This document shows, in pieces, positions 10,901 to 22,948 of a stretch of 55,671 bases of DNA. Where the stretch lies: the NCBI GenBank assembly GCA_001687465.1, contig LVLI01000193.1, positions 1-55,671 of the forward strand. The letters run 5' to 3'. This DNA comes from Halocafeteria seosinensis. Taxonomy: Eukaryota; Sar; Bigyra; Bicosoecida. The notes beneath the pieces were generated by a model. That model was not told the origin of the DNA, did no database searches, and saw nothing but the letters and a program-made list of their open reading frames with translations. Made by a program: the position numbers and the translations under genes. The number at the start of each line of letters is the position of its first letter. Position 1 is the first letter of the stretch.

Positions 10901-13125
10901 GAAACTGGCAAGAGAGTCCAGCCAGTTGCTCATTTCTTCGTCCGACTCGTGCCACATACATGAAGTTACTATAACATGAACTGGCACTTCTCCTGTTACA
11001 AGGGTAGGTACAGGGCAATCTGCAAACTCTTGCAGGTCTGTTGTGGCGTGAGAGTATGTGTCACCGCTATCAGAGTTTGAGCCAACGCCCATCTTATGTG
11101 ATGGTGCTTTATCTCCTCTTGTCAACATTATCGACTCCGTTAGCACTATTGTCGACAAAAATGGCTGATACCATAGCGTATCCGATTTTGGTAAAGCAAC
11201 ATTTGTTTCGTAAGCGATATTTCTGCATATCCATATCTGCAAAGAACCGAAGAACACAATACAAGGGAATGAGAGGGAATTGTCACGCAAACTGGCAGTC
11301 GAGAATCTGCCTACCTGAGGCACGTAGAGCAATGCGAAGATAGCCCAAATAGTTCCGAACTCTGCATAATTTGAATCCACCTCGGACCACTGGAGGGGTC
11401 CAGGGAAGACGTTGTATAACGAGAATCCTACTGCAAACTGACACGGCCAGGAGAGAAGAAGCGACGGTACCAACCCAAACAAATTCATCCGTGAGCTTCC
11501 AAATAAACTCAACGTCAGCATAGAGGCTAAAGATGAGAACGTGTGTGTTGCCGCCAAGGCCATTTCATCGCCTTTAACAAAGCTGTAGAAATTGAACCAA
11601 ATCGAGCCGTTGAAACAGTGGCAAGGAGTTACAATAGGAGACAATAGCTCAGCAAAGTAGCCATTGTACACGAGTGCACCTGACAAAAGCAATATCTCAA
11701 CAAAGAGGCGAACAGCAGCCTTAGTATAGCGGCTTTTGCGGGATACCATCTTGAGAGCATGCTTTGGGCTACGGTCACGGAGGAGGCGGGTTCGAGTAAT
11801 GAGGCAACCACCGTTAAGAAACAATGGAAATAGTAACCCTGACCAATGGACTCGATGCTTGCCTTCCCGCCAGGCGAGTAATGAAAAACCGGTGAGCAGT
11901 AGAATAGAACAGAATGTGTCCCCTAGCAACCAAACGATCCGTAAGCCTGTCAGGTAGCTTGAGTAAGCTCTTTGCCATCTTCCTGTAGGAGCAATACTAA
12001 TACACACTCTGAAAGCTGTGGAAACTAGCGTCGGCACCAAGGGTACCAGCATCACCTCTAAGGCGGTCCATACCCATGGTTGTGATGGAACCGCAACAAA
12101 TACAAGCAAGTAGTCTCCCATTGCTGCAATAGCCCCATCCAACATTACCTGTCATGAGAGCAAAATACATACGTCATGTACAGTATCAACATAATGCGAG
12201 GTAAGTACTGCGGGATACGCACTACTGGTAAAGCATCTCGAGCGCATTTCTCCCGAGCGCACCGGAATAGAACGAGGAAACATTCGCATATCTTCCTTCT
12301 CAAACGTGAAAGCATACCTGAGAGCATTTGGTTCCGTCACCTTACCATACGGAATCCTCGGTCAACACGAGATAGACGTACATTTGCACTTGCTCAAGCA
12401 GGACTGTATTCGTGAATATCTACTCAGTATATCATCTTCCGACTCCCAGGACTGCCTTTCGAGCTCTTCCCCGGATCCACGATGCGGGTGTTCTACTGGA
12501 GTGAAGTTGGTACCTGGAAAATAGGCGCCATCGTCTTCCTGTGGAGTCTGGTTTCCCTCGCGTATATCGCTTGTAGAAGCAGTCGCCAATCTATTAGATA
12601 TCCGCCCGCAGCAGCGAACAGCGAGGCAATACAGGAACTGAAGGACAAGAGGAGCTAGTACCGTCCATGTCATAGCTACGTAAATGTGGCACATATGTTC
12701 ATCGGCTTCCCCTGTTAGCAAGCGCGTAGCATTATTCGGATTCTCACTGTGCAACGCACTCTTGACATGTCCCTGCTGATTCAGTAGTTGGAACTCGTGT
12801 CCCAAAGCGAACAACGAAAATTGTGAGCTAGTCAGGCAAGCAACCAGAAAGGGAATCCCGAGCAAGTATCCAAAAGCTCGTCCGCACACCGGAGCATGAT
12901 GGTCGAGACACCTGGTGTAGCAATTGTCAACAGGCTTGTGTATATTGCGGGAGAGCTGATCAAGGCCTGCGCCGCCGAAATACCAGTACCGTAGGTTAAG
13001 TGTCCGCGTCCGACACGCGTAGCTGCGCCGAGGCACGTACCTGAGTTATGATAGGACGTATCAGAATCACCCGTAGAGGTCGAGGACAACCTCTGTAACG
13101 CTGCTGAATGCCGTTGGGAATCCAT
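7974..13125 (-). CDS. CHS: Type 2 (animal/diatom-like) chitin synthase, 11 exons
   Basis: This is a family GT2 membrane enzyme that polymerises UDP-GlcNAc into chitin and extrudes it across the plasma membrane. The model is 13125-13041, 12966-12382, 12317-12223, 12148-11315, 11236-10890, 10824-10470, 10410-10222, 10143-9517, 9437-8897, 8832-8584 and 8515-7974, one frame of 1482 residues. N-terminal membrane helices fill exons 2-4. Catalytic signs appear in order: CMWHESDEEM (~620), YEAHVVVDDAF (~665), LNTDGD (~813), CGRIRPIGNG (~840), EDRW (~915) and QRRRW (~942). CMWHE, SWGTR and the C-terminal MMVHRFRTL helix region are hallmarks of the animal-type class rather than fungal enzymes. A ~100-residue polar Asn/Ser-rich loop (~1045-1150) separates two helix groups after QRRRW. 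The least certain junctions are the exon 3/4 donor (GTGCGT), the exon 6/7 donor (GTCAGT) and the exon 7/8 donor (GTTTAG). The 78-base intron at 11314-11237 is stop-free and in frame, so it could be retained. Confidence 0.93.
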
Positions 13126-13592
13126 AGAAGGCAATCTCTCTCACTCTCTCGAAAGGGAAGGAGTATGTCCGCTAGTCGACGACGGCGACTGCTCGCTGAC
13201 AACGCAGTCGATAATTTCCAACCAAAAGCACTCTAACGTCGCAGACGATCATTAGTTAAAAACAAGTACAGAATCACCTCAGATCGACACGGAACTTGTC
13301 AATGCACACGTCATTACGGGCTGTGATCGCTACGAATAGCTTGCGGGAGCAGGCGGGTGTGTGAATCACAAAGTTCCCGAGTAAACCTTGTTTCCCCTTC
13401 GCAGTCCCCTTGGGAACACACATTTGCTTTTTTGGTGACCAGCAGTCGGACTTCTCTGTTACAAATATAGAGCTCTCGTTGGAAAGCCTTGAGTAGAATT
13501 GTCCGGAACACTTCTACAAGTAGCTCCGTGTATCGTGACTCTTACGTCGCCATAACGCGAGAAGCAAGAGCAACTCTTACAACTCGGGGTGC
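13126..13592. promoter_or_regulatory. Divergent promoter region, chitin synthase / ANK-SPRY-AAA gene
   Basis: A 467-base spacer between two outward-pointing genes, expected to hold both promoters. A short purine/pyrimidine run (ctctcactctctcgaaag) sits directly upstream of the chitin synthase start at about 13136-13153. I see no coding signal and no RNA gene. Confidence 0.35.
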
Positions 13593-16500
13593 ATGAACGC
13601 GCAAGACATGTCGCTTTCCCTTGGCTACGAAGGGGATCCTCAGAAGACTGTTGGGCTCGCCAGTGCCCACGGAGATATTGAGAAACTCAAGGAAGGACTG
13701 AAGGGATTGGACAGCTGCGATGCTGCGCTAAACGAGGTCAGAGGCCTCATACCATTTCAAGAGCGACTTCTACCACACACAGTCAGGGTTTGTGTTATCT
13801 GCAGAGTGGAGAGACGGCGATGCATTACGCTGCCCGGTACGGAATGACAAGAGTTATCGAGCATCTGATTCAACAAGGCGCGAACGTGGATGCGGCCAAC
13901 AAAGATGTGAGTGATGTTTTTGATCGGCCGACCACGGTGTACTCTTGATCCCCGTCACCCAATTTGCAGGGATTTACACCACTCCATATCGCCGCCAAGA
14001 GCGGCAATGGTGATGTGGTTACAACTTTGGTTATGGATGGCAATGCGGATGTCAGGAAAAGGACTGTAAGGTTCCTCGTTAGTCAGTTTCATACGGTATC
14101 TGTCGTTATAAAACAGAATCTGTGTCCTTAATTGCCCCGCAGAAGAAAAATGAGAAAAAAAATGCCTTGGATATGGCTTTAGATGACAATCCTTATTTAG
14201 AGGTTTGTCTGCCTCTATATCCCCACTCTGAAGCAGGTGCTCAGAGGCGGCTTAAAAAGGAGTTCCGTGAATCTAATATAGATAAAAACATAGTCGAAGC
14301 CTTAATGTCGGAGCATCTTCCCTCACTACAGCGCTGTTGGAAGGACATCGAAGCTTATAAACCAAAGGTGAAGAGAACGGTTGAGAAAATCCTTAGTAGG
14401 CGATGGCACCTTCCTGAGAGGAGGGTTATTCCAGACATCCTCAGCACCGAAGGGTCTCTGAAACTTAATGTTGCCATAGCGATTCATATAAGCCCCAAGA
14501 CTCCAGTCGAACTAAAACGATTGGTCAGTCCAGGAGAACTCTGGCCATCGGATTTGGACTGGTCGTATTGGAATGGTATTGGAGGCAAGAAGCAGAAACG
14601 GTTAGCGAAACCGCCGGATGGCATCAACGAGATTTGCATACCATTAAGTGTATACAATGGTGCTGCGTTGCAACGGAGGAAAACGTCTGCTTCGGATGTA
14701 TTCGGGGACAGTGATAAGTATTGCTGGGTCTTTGACGAGGAGTGTGGACCCGGTATAAGCCTCCAAGATGATAAAAGAAGTGTTCGGTTTAGAAAGGCTG
14801 CCTTCAACGCCTCAACAGTGTTCTCTGGTATCCGAGGGACGAAGGCATTTTCATCGGACACCGTGTATCGTTGGACCGTTGAAATCCAGGCAGACAAACC
14901 AGACAACATAGAACTTGGCCTCGTCACTGATCGGTTTGACCTCTCGGAGGAATCCATAACGAAGCGTGGTATGTTCGGACACAATGAAGACTCGGTTGGA
15001 ATAGTGCTACGTGAGTCTCATAATGAAACAAAAGTGCTAGTTCGTCAGGGAGGGCATGTCTCCGAGAACCGCGGGATAGTGCTGCCAAAGTTCGCTAACA
15101 AGTTGTGTCTGACTCTGGAATATAGGGGGGACGATAGGCGTCTCTCAGTTCAACATCAAGACCAAAATTTAGTTGATGATACTGTGAATTTAGTCATCTA
15201 CGAAGGCACGACGGGAACTTCGTTATATCCAGCCGTCGCGGGAAAAACTGACATCCACGCACTGAACTCCGTCTATTTGAAACAAACAATTGAGTTTCCT
15301 GTAGAAAATTATGCCGACAATCTTGCGTTAAGAAATCCCAATCTGGATGCCGTTTTGCAACATGCCAAATGTCTGTGGGCTCTTCTCGGTACCGTACCTG
15401 AAGAGAATGAAAACGGTATGGATAAAACGATGGCTGCTTTCATATCCGAATTGAGCCCTGATATCATCCATATGCCTTTAGAAGATGGAACCCCTCTGTT
15501 CCAAGTTCTTGCAAGAAAACAACTCGGAGAAGCCGTGGATGCATTCCTCAACAGGAGTCAGATTGATGCTTTTTACCTATTCAGAATACCTCGGCATGTG
15601 TCACACGTGGCGTTCGACAGCTACGGCTCGAGGATTGTCCTCTACATCCTCTACAAATATTTTCCAACGAAATGTTCCAAGTTCGTAGAAAGCAATCTTA
15701 ATGATCTGTGGGCCACTAAAATGCAGACTCTCCTGAACTGCGTGAACGAGTTCACGAAAGGCATGTTGCGAGCGCTGAGGGCGGAGGATAATCTTCTTGA
15801 GGTCTTCCATCATGTGCATCGGCTGACCACTACGTCGAATATAAAAGATTGGAAACTGTGTTGGGAGGCTCTCAAGAAGGGCGAATCATTTATCTTAGAT
15901 AAGGAAGGCCCTTTGAGCAGGCTACGCACATCGAATAAAGGAGAAGTGTATCTTCTTGCGATTCTTGGACATCTCAATGCGGGATACCCCTTAGACCATA
16001 AGCGATACATATCTAGCTGGGAGCAATACTATAGGCAACAGCACGCAGAATCGGAAGGGCATTCGGTGCTTCTTTGGCTGGTAGAGGCACGGAAATTGGC
16101 TTCGAAGGATGAGCGTTTATGTTGCTTGTATCTCAAAGTCTACATTCTACTAAAAATGCATGCAGACCTTCGTGAATCAAATTTGACGAATCAGAAGCTG
16201 CTGCAGGAGCACTTTGACGACGCGCTTTCTTCGTCTGAAATGCGCCTAGTTGTATTCGGTTCTTCGCAAGATGGCCACCGCTGCGGCCACCAAGAGTTAA
16301 GGAATTCCCGAGAGCGCGTCTCAAAGCACGAGAGGGAACGGCACCCCATGTTGGCAGAACTGATGGACTACGTAGGCATGGACGAAGTTAAGAGCCATGT
16401 GCTTAGTGTGGTTAGAACGGTAGAGGCTTCTCATAACTTGCGCGAGACTCAACGCGTCCCTATTACTTTAAACTTTATCTTCACTGGCAATCCTGGAACT

Positions 16501-19226
16501 GGTAAGCAGGCTGTATCTCTACTGACACTCAATGCGGTCCTCTAGTTCTGATTTGCTTCTTTTTTGACGTTACAGGTAAAACCACCGTTGGTCGTTTGCT
16601 TGCACAGCTATTAGATTCAATTGGAGAGAGGCGGAAAGGTGAACGAATCGTAACAACCGCCACTGCGTTGAAGCGGGAGGGACTGGAGGGATTCTCTAAA
16701 CTCATGAAAAAAATTCGCGGGGGTGTATTGTTCGTAGATGAAGCATATCAACTAGAGCCGAAAGACGACCCAGTTGGAAAAGAAATTGTTGACGAGCTCC
16801 TTTCAGCCGCCGAAGAACAGCGAAATGAGACCACTTTCATCCTTGCTGGCTACAAAGAAGATATTGAAGAAAAGCTATACGGGTATAACTCTGGCTTAGT
16901 AAGTCGATTTCAGGAGATACATTTTCCGGACTTCAACGACGCCCAGCTTCGCAAAATATGGGACATGCGTTTGAGTCAATGCGAATGGAGCGCGGGTGAG
17001 GAAGTCAGCCGAGTTGCGGTACGACGCGTCTGCCGTAGGCGTCAAGCTAAAGGGTTTGGGAACGCCCGCGAAATCCGAAGTGCCATTGAGAGCGCTTTTA
17101 TTAATGCGCTGGGTGATGGGGTTAATCCGCACAAGCCTCGAATACGAATGGAACACATTCTGGGCCCCATGCCCTCAAGAGATACTTTACCAGAATTAGA
17201 TGATGCAATGAGAGAGTTAGAGAATATGAGGGGCCTGCAAAAGGTCAAACAGTCAGTCAAAGATATAGTGGCAACAGTTCAGACAAACTACCGTCTGGAG
17301 CGACAAGGTGAACGCACACTCGATATATGCCTCAATAAGCTTTTTTTGGGTAATCCAGGTACAGGCAAAACAACTGTTGCAGACATTTATGGGAGAATCT
17401 TAAACTCGCTGTGGATGGTAAGCAAAGGCTCCTGTGAGCATCGCACGGCATCTGATTTCATCGGTGAACATGTGGGGGAGACCCAGTCAAGGACGCGGAG
17501 CATTCTTGAGATGTGCAAAGGGAAGGTATTAGTAATCGACGAGGCATATAACCTGAATGATAATGGGTATGGCGTTCTCGCTCTGGATACCCTTGTTGAA
17601 AAAGTAACGGGAGCTCCAGGAGAAGATATGGCGGTGATATTGTGCGGATACGAGCACGAGATGAAGAGTATGTTGCGCGAGCGAAATCCTGGGCTCTCAA
17701 GAAGATTTGACTCTGAACACGCACTCATGTTTGAAGACCTTGACGACACAAGCCTCGGACAGATCATAGCAAAGGAATGTGCTAAAGAAAATATTGAATT
17801 GCAGTGGCCGGCTTTAGAGGCTGCGGTGGGAGTTCTTGCCAGACAACGTAAACTGCCAAATTTTGGAAACGCTGGGGCTGTTGAAAACCTACTCAGTGCT
17901 GCTAAGCTTCGGATGAACAGTAGGCGGCGGGAAAGCTCTACCGCAAGAGCCCAAGAAGGATCGAGTATGGAACTTACCGTTGAGGACGTCGAGGGAAAAT
18001 CGCAGGACGAAGACCCGCTTGCTGACATAAAAGACTTATACGCTGACGATCCGATCCTGCTTGAGAGTTTTTTGGAACTGCAACGCGAATGCACAGGAGT
18101 ACCAATGTGTTCTTCTGACAGTCCCTCTCATCGCACCTCCTTTCGCCATGGCTTTCGTAATACTGTTGCTCTTGACACATCTGTGGCACAGAGCACCGGA
18201 GCAACCTACGGCCGCAGATTTTACCACAAACTATTGTGCAATGTTTTCAAACGGTCGAACGGAAATCATACGGAACCTCGCCGAGAGAGTCCTGCGGGGC
18301 ATCTTCTCTTTTATGGACCCCCTGGAAGTGGGAAGAGCACATCGGCAAGGTGCATAACAAACTTGTTTTATAATGCAAACATCATGAAGTGCAACTATGT
18401 CACCGAATACAATGCGGGAGAATTATGTGGTATTGATAGAGAGGCGGCAAGAGAAAAGTTACAGAATGCATGGACACACGTAAATGGAGGGTTGCTGTTC
18501 ATCGACGAAGCATATCACTTCGCACAAGACCGTAGCGGTCTCGAGGCTCTGGAGACCTTAGTGCAACTTATGAAGAAAAGAAATGAAAATGGAAATGTGG
18601 TTATTATGGCTGGATTTTCGGAACCAATGCAGTGCATGCTTGATCACTTTCTCGAATTAAAGGCTGAGTTCTCCCAGAAAATAGAGTTTCCTGAGTGGTC
18701 TCCGGAACGCTGCGCCAAGCACATCCAACGGCGCGCACAGCAGCAAGGTCTCACTTTGGATGCGCACGTGCACCGATTGATACAAGATAAGTTTTCAGAA
18801 CTCGCCCAACGTCCTTCGTACTCGAATGCACGCGACGCAGAAAAAGGTTTCGACTCTATCCGGATGCAGAGGATCAAGGATTATACCACGGATGTAGTCT
18901 CTTACGACGACGCGTTGCGGGGAATGGACGAGTTACTCAAAGATAGACCCCGAGGTCCTGAGAATAAGCCATTTGGAGATCCTTCGCTCCGTAGAACTGA
19001 GGCTTTAATCTACACGCGGAATATTCGCAAGGTGATATATGATAAAGAGAAAGAGCGGCAGCCCCCTGCCAGCAACAGCAACCATTTCGCGAACAAAGAT
19101 GTTACTGACGGTTACACATCAACTGGCGCATGGAATTTCTTATCTTGCCCACCGTTCCTGCTGGTTCTATCGGCTACCCTGCTATTTGCACTTGGTATCA
19201 TACCTGCTCTTCTGGGTAGTCATTAG
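13593..19226 (+). CDS. Ankyrin-SPRY-triple CbxX-type AAA protein with C-terminal membrane anchor
   Basis: Five exons (13593-13736, 13805-13906, 13970-14065, 14143-16501, 16576-19226) give 1783 residues. Exons 2 and 3 each encode one ankyrin repeat (GETAMHYAARYG; GFTPLHIAAKSGNGDVV), matching repeat boundaries. Residues ~310-490 resemble a SPRY domain (YRWTVEIQADKPDNIELGL). Three AAA modules of the CbxX/SpoVK type follow. AAA1 (~870) has GNPGTGKTTV and GGVLFVDEAYQL. AAA2 (~1155) has GNPGTGKTTVADIYGRIL, GKVLVIDEAYNL and NPGLSRRF. AAA3 (~1480) has YGPPGSGKSTSARC and GGLLFIDEAYHF, but the expected GLxxRF arginine-finger segment reads AEFSQKIEF. The last ~25 residues are a hydrophobic tail anchor (FLLVLSATLLFALGIIPALL). 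The fourth intron (16502-16575) splits the first Walker A glycine codon. CbxX family members are hexameric remodelling ATPases; the client here is unknown, and the ankyrin and SPRY parts would bind partners. I do not know a named protein with this architecture. Confidence 0.9.
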
Positions 19227-19263
19227 TAGTTGGCAACTACTAGTTGCCCGCACCAAGATACAT

Positions 19264-20964
19264 CTATCTCTTTTGCATTCTACTGCGTTTTTCCTGAGTT
19301 TTGCCGCTTGCCCTGGTCTTTCGAGACTTTTGCAAGAGTGTTTGGGTTTGTTCATGCTGAAGCTTTCGCTGACGCCTCCTTAACCCATAATACAGTGCGG
19401 TCCCTATACCAACGGCGCCCAGGATAGCTCCTGTGGATATCCCGGCTATAGCAGCACTGCCTAGTCCGGTATCGTCACTGTTTCCGGGGCCTCGTGTTCC
19501 AGATGGTTTATGCCTAGGTGTCGACGTCCGAGCCTTGCTCGTTTTTGACCGTTTAGAGCAGGTAGGACTTGGGCTTATTGTGGATAAGCCATCTACAGCG
19601 TCACTCCGAGACTGTGAATAACTGATGCGGAGTAAGTACTGACCGCGATTTTGGAATGGCATTATTTTGTCTTTTTGCCTGTCACCGTCCAAATCAATCC
19701 CTTGTTCTAGTTCAGTGTGATATACCCTTAATGGGACATTGCTCGTGCTCGACGAGTCCACGCTGATGCCGTCAGAATTATTTAATTTTGGGTTAATCAG
19801 TTCAGCCAAGCGAGATTTCTTTCGGAAAACTATATGTTTTGGACCAGTGTGTGCCCCGATAAAAAAGTCATGTATCCCATCCTCGTTCCAGTCTCCTGCT
19901 TGCGACACAACAACTACAGAGTCAGCCGTTTCATCCGATGCAGGACCAAGCGCAGTGATTCTGACGTTCCATTGAGAAAACAGTGTTCGGGTCAAACTCC
20001 CCTCTCTTGCTGCAACATTTCTCAGTCCATAAAAAATATAACCTTCACTTCCTTTCCTTAGAGTCTGAGTCACTACAAGTATGTCATCAGCAGCATCCCC
20101 GTTTATGTCGTGTAGTATATGTACCGTATTTTTTCGCTGATTCCCGAATTGATCTGCCTCGGTCTGGAAGACGATGCTATCCCCATAAGACGCCAATTCT
20201 TTCGGATTGCTAAGTGAAATTAAAGCTGAAAATCTCCGAGTTGAGCCATAGACGGTATATCCGGGCGACAACTCTTCACGTGAGCTAATCAAGATGTCCT
20301 GGATTCCGTCAGCGTTGATGTCCCCTGAAGCAGCTACACAAATACCGAACTTGGTGCTGCTGTTGTGGCGTACAACGAATCCAGAATCCTCTGGGATTGA
20401 GGACATTTCGTAGCGCGTTGATGCTTGTCGCGTTTGCTTCCTCCCGTAAAGAACCGCCACCACTCCACCCGCTCCATGTGGGAATGGATTTGGAAAGCCG
20501 GCGACAACATCTCCAATTCCATCACCATTAACGTCTCCACTCGACACTGAGCTTTCATTGACGAATTGGTCCCAACTATCCGGCGGTTCCAGGTAAACGC
20601 GATAACCATCGCCTCCTTCAAGTGCATTAACGTCTACCAGGGGCGATCTGCTAGTCCCTACCGGCCTCCCCAGAGTCCCGAATATCACAAACACTGCTGC
20701 CCCACGGATCCCATCGCTTCTGACCACCACCACATCAGAAATCCCATCGGCATTAAAGTCGCCCCAGCTCCACGAAACCGCCCCTCTGGTCTCATTGACA
20801 GTACATTGGCTGTCTACCACGTAAAGCTCTTGGGGAGATCTTCTGGGTCTTCCACTCTCACTCTCGCTGTTCGAAGAGCGCGAGGCAGCGGGGATAACCG
20901 TAGAGCATTCTGTGCGGCATATATAAAGGGTGAAGAGCACACATAAGCCATAAACAGACCTCAT
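19264..20964 (-). CDS. FG-GAP repeat single-pass surface protein (integrin-alpha-like propeller)
   Basis: The predicted product is a secreted-side beta-propeller held by one membrane helix. The start is placed at 20964, where MRSVYGLCVLFTLYICRTEC forms a good signal peptide; in-frame ATGs at 20982 and 21045 would put a polar leader in front of it. At least five FG-GAP-type repeats carry calcium-binding DxNxDGxxD loops: DFNADGISD, DVNGDGIGD, DINADGIQD, DINGDAADD and DWNEDGIHD. A Thr/Ser/Lys-rich stalk follows, then a Gly/Ala-rich helix (AIAGISTGAILGAVGIGTAL) and a strongly basic cytoplasmic tail. Such propellers serve in adhesion, as in integrin alpha chains, and also occur in bacterial and protist surface proteins; the ligand here is unknown. 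The stop lies only 37 bases from that of the convergent AAA gene, so the two 3' UTRs must overlap or be minimal. Confidence 0.85.
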   Translation of the reverse strand: MRSVYGLCVLFTLYICRTECSTVIPAASRSSNSESESGRPRRSPQELYVVDSQCTVNETRGAVSWSWGDFNADGISDVVVVRSDGIRGAAVFVIFGTLGRPVGTSRSPLVDVNALEGGDGYRVYLEPPDSWDQFVNESSVSSGDVNGDGIGDVVAGFPNPFPHGAGGVVAVLYGRKQTRQASTRYEMSSIPEDSGFVVRHNSSTKFGICVAASGDINADGIQDILISSREELSPGYTVYGSTRRFSALISLSNPKELASYGDSIVFQTEADQFGNQRKNTVHILHDINGDAADDILVVTQTLRKGSEGYIFYGLRNVAAREGSLTRTLFSQWNVRITALGPASDETADSVVVVSQAGDWNEDGIHDFFIGAHTGPKHIVFRKKSRLAELINPKLNNSDGISVDSSSTSNVPLRVYHTELEQGIDLDGDRQKDKIMPFQNRGQYLLRISYSQSRSDAVDGLSTISPSPTCSKRSKTSKARTSTPRHKPSGTRGPGNSDDTGLGSAAIAGISTGAILGAVGIGTALYYGLRRRQRKLQHEQTQTLLQKSRKTRASGKTQEKRSRMQKR

Positions 20965-22948
20965 GTTAGTCACCAAACTCATACTGTCGTAAGCATCAAC
21001 GAACCAAATCTTAATCGTCCTGTCTACACAGGCTTCACACTGCATGGGTATCAGACCAGGGCTATCTTACACTGTAGCTGACTAGCCTCGCTGGCTGGGT
21101 GTACTTAGTGGGTCCCATTGACTAGTACAGGTGACCCATGGACGACACAACTTTGATAAAAAGACACTCCAAGCAAATTGAATATCTTTGGAAATGCGTG
21201 TCTATGAAGACTTGTTGATTGTCAAGCTCCAAAGTGGGTCATGGTGGATAGGCGCTTTACCGTGGTCATGTGCATAGGTGCTTTACTTTCGAGTAATGAT
21301 GAAGTAATACCAATGTGGTGAATTTGAGAAGCGGGAACGCCTATCCGTTGTGAGTCAACTTGTGACCAGTCGTAGGAGAGCAGTAAAACGTTTAAACAAA
21401 CCGAATGCTGATTGTGAAATTCAAACAAATTGGTGTTGTGAGGAACGTAAGCAGGAAACACTAGTCAACGTTCTCGGGATTTTCTCTAGTGGGGACATCT
21501 CCGTCCAGCTACCCCTTCATCTACACAAAATAATAAAGTTGTGCGAGAGTATTTGCCAGTTCATAATCGTCAAGGTCTACCTTCTCCCTCACCAATGCAA
21601 AGTCTTGCAGACTTGATCCACAAACTACTGGATGCGCCGTACAGTACTTGTATATGAATCGGTCGTCGCTTTCCGGCGCATGCACTTTCTATAGGCACCT
21701 TTTGTCTCACACACACACACTTGTTCTGTTTTCCGCTCAGGGTACACGCACGGACTACGTGTTATCGATGGACACCCTGTAGTCTTTCCAAATCATGGAG
21801 GGAACGCAGGTTAATCAGGTTGATATCGTCAAGCACAGCAGTAGTAGTGTGTATATTTATGGCCTACAGTTAAAAGCTGAACAACAAGTTAAACAAAAAA
21901 GCCTCGAACTAGTGTTCACACACACACACACACACACACACACAAATGTGACAGATAGCCCACCGGCCGGGAAGTTGACCGCATCCTCTAGTGTTAGTTG
22001 TGTATTTCCTCTACAACATGTGTACCGTAACGTAACGGGTTAGGCGCATATGACTTCATCATGGGAGTGTTCTCCTCGTCGATTGAAATTCTATCCGTGG
22101 TGAATCACTGGTGATTTACTACACACCTCATGGGATGGAAGATTGCCGACCTGTAAAAATATATACCAGTGTACGACCCAGGGTAGTGGCAAATGAGTCG
22201 GTGTCAGTGCAGACAGTTAGGAACCTTGTGGAAGGAGTTTATCTCTAGAAGAATTGATGGTTTCCAAATTTCTTACGAAGAAGTTGGTTCTACCGACTGT
22301 ACCGAGGGGAGCATACTAAAGGGAGGCCGGAACCAAGAGCGCGTGCGTATTAGTATTGTTCCTACCAGAAGACGTCTAGTCTACTGGCTATGCGCTTTCG
22401 GTATTCTCGTTCGCTTTGTGCAACAACAATGATGAACTGAACAAAAAGGACATGTACGTACCGGTGGTACTCGTGTAATTTACCAACTAGCAATACCAAT
22501 TGGAAATAAAGGCAAAGTTGTTCAACCGATTTGCCGCACAATGACAGGGTTCTTCCTAGTACCACTTTTACCGGGTAGCTAAACCCAGCCTGCTGCAACG
22601 CGGCGCACGCCATGGGTCATGGGTGATGGCATTGAATGATTGAAGCCAGTTTGACTCACGTCGAAGGCGGAGATTCCTGACATTGTCCAGAAAGGTCCAT
22701 GACATGCCAATAATATAGTCATTGATTGGCATTGGGATTGTCAGGTGTACCTATGCAACCATAATAATATTAAAAAATAAATAAATTCAGTTGTTTGTGT
22801 GACCTCTCCTTGATGTGTTGAAGAAGCCCACCTTTGACACCGTTTTATCACAGTTTACAAGCGTCGAACTAGCGCAGGTGGATGGCGAGATCCTAGTATT
22901 TAGTGTGGGGAGTGGTTCGTTTGCGGGGAGGATCCCAGCTGAGAAGAA
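20965..22948. other. Long gene-free spacer with CA microsatellites and a repeat remnant
   Basis: About 2 kb without a convincing gene. It is the divergent region between the FG-GAP gene and the NRF-6-like gene, so both promoters lie near its ends. It holds a short CA run at about 21709-21720, a longer one at 21917-21945, and a fragment of the dispersed repeat described separately. A run of AT-rich sequence (aataataatattaaaaaata) sits at about 22762-22781. Short frames are not conserved in character. Confidence 0.5.
21917..21991 (+). repeat. Dispersed CA-tailed repeat, truncated copy A
   Basis: A (CA)n tract is followed by tgtgacagatagcccaccgg and a leading-edge sequence ending near gaccgcatcctct. 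The same order (CA tract, TGTGACRGATA, CCCACCGGCCGG, GACCGCATCCTCT) recurs at 51241-51351 and, inverted, at 54760-55078. Only the leading edge is kept here. Confidence 0.65.

Noticed and set aside
17387-18094. 235-codon minus-strand frame opposite AAA module 2
   Set aside because: Antisense of a conserved Walker-containing region; Ser/Arg-rich and without recognisable motifs.
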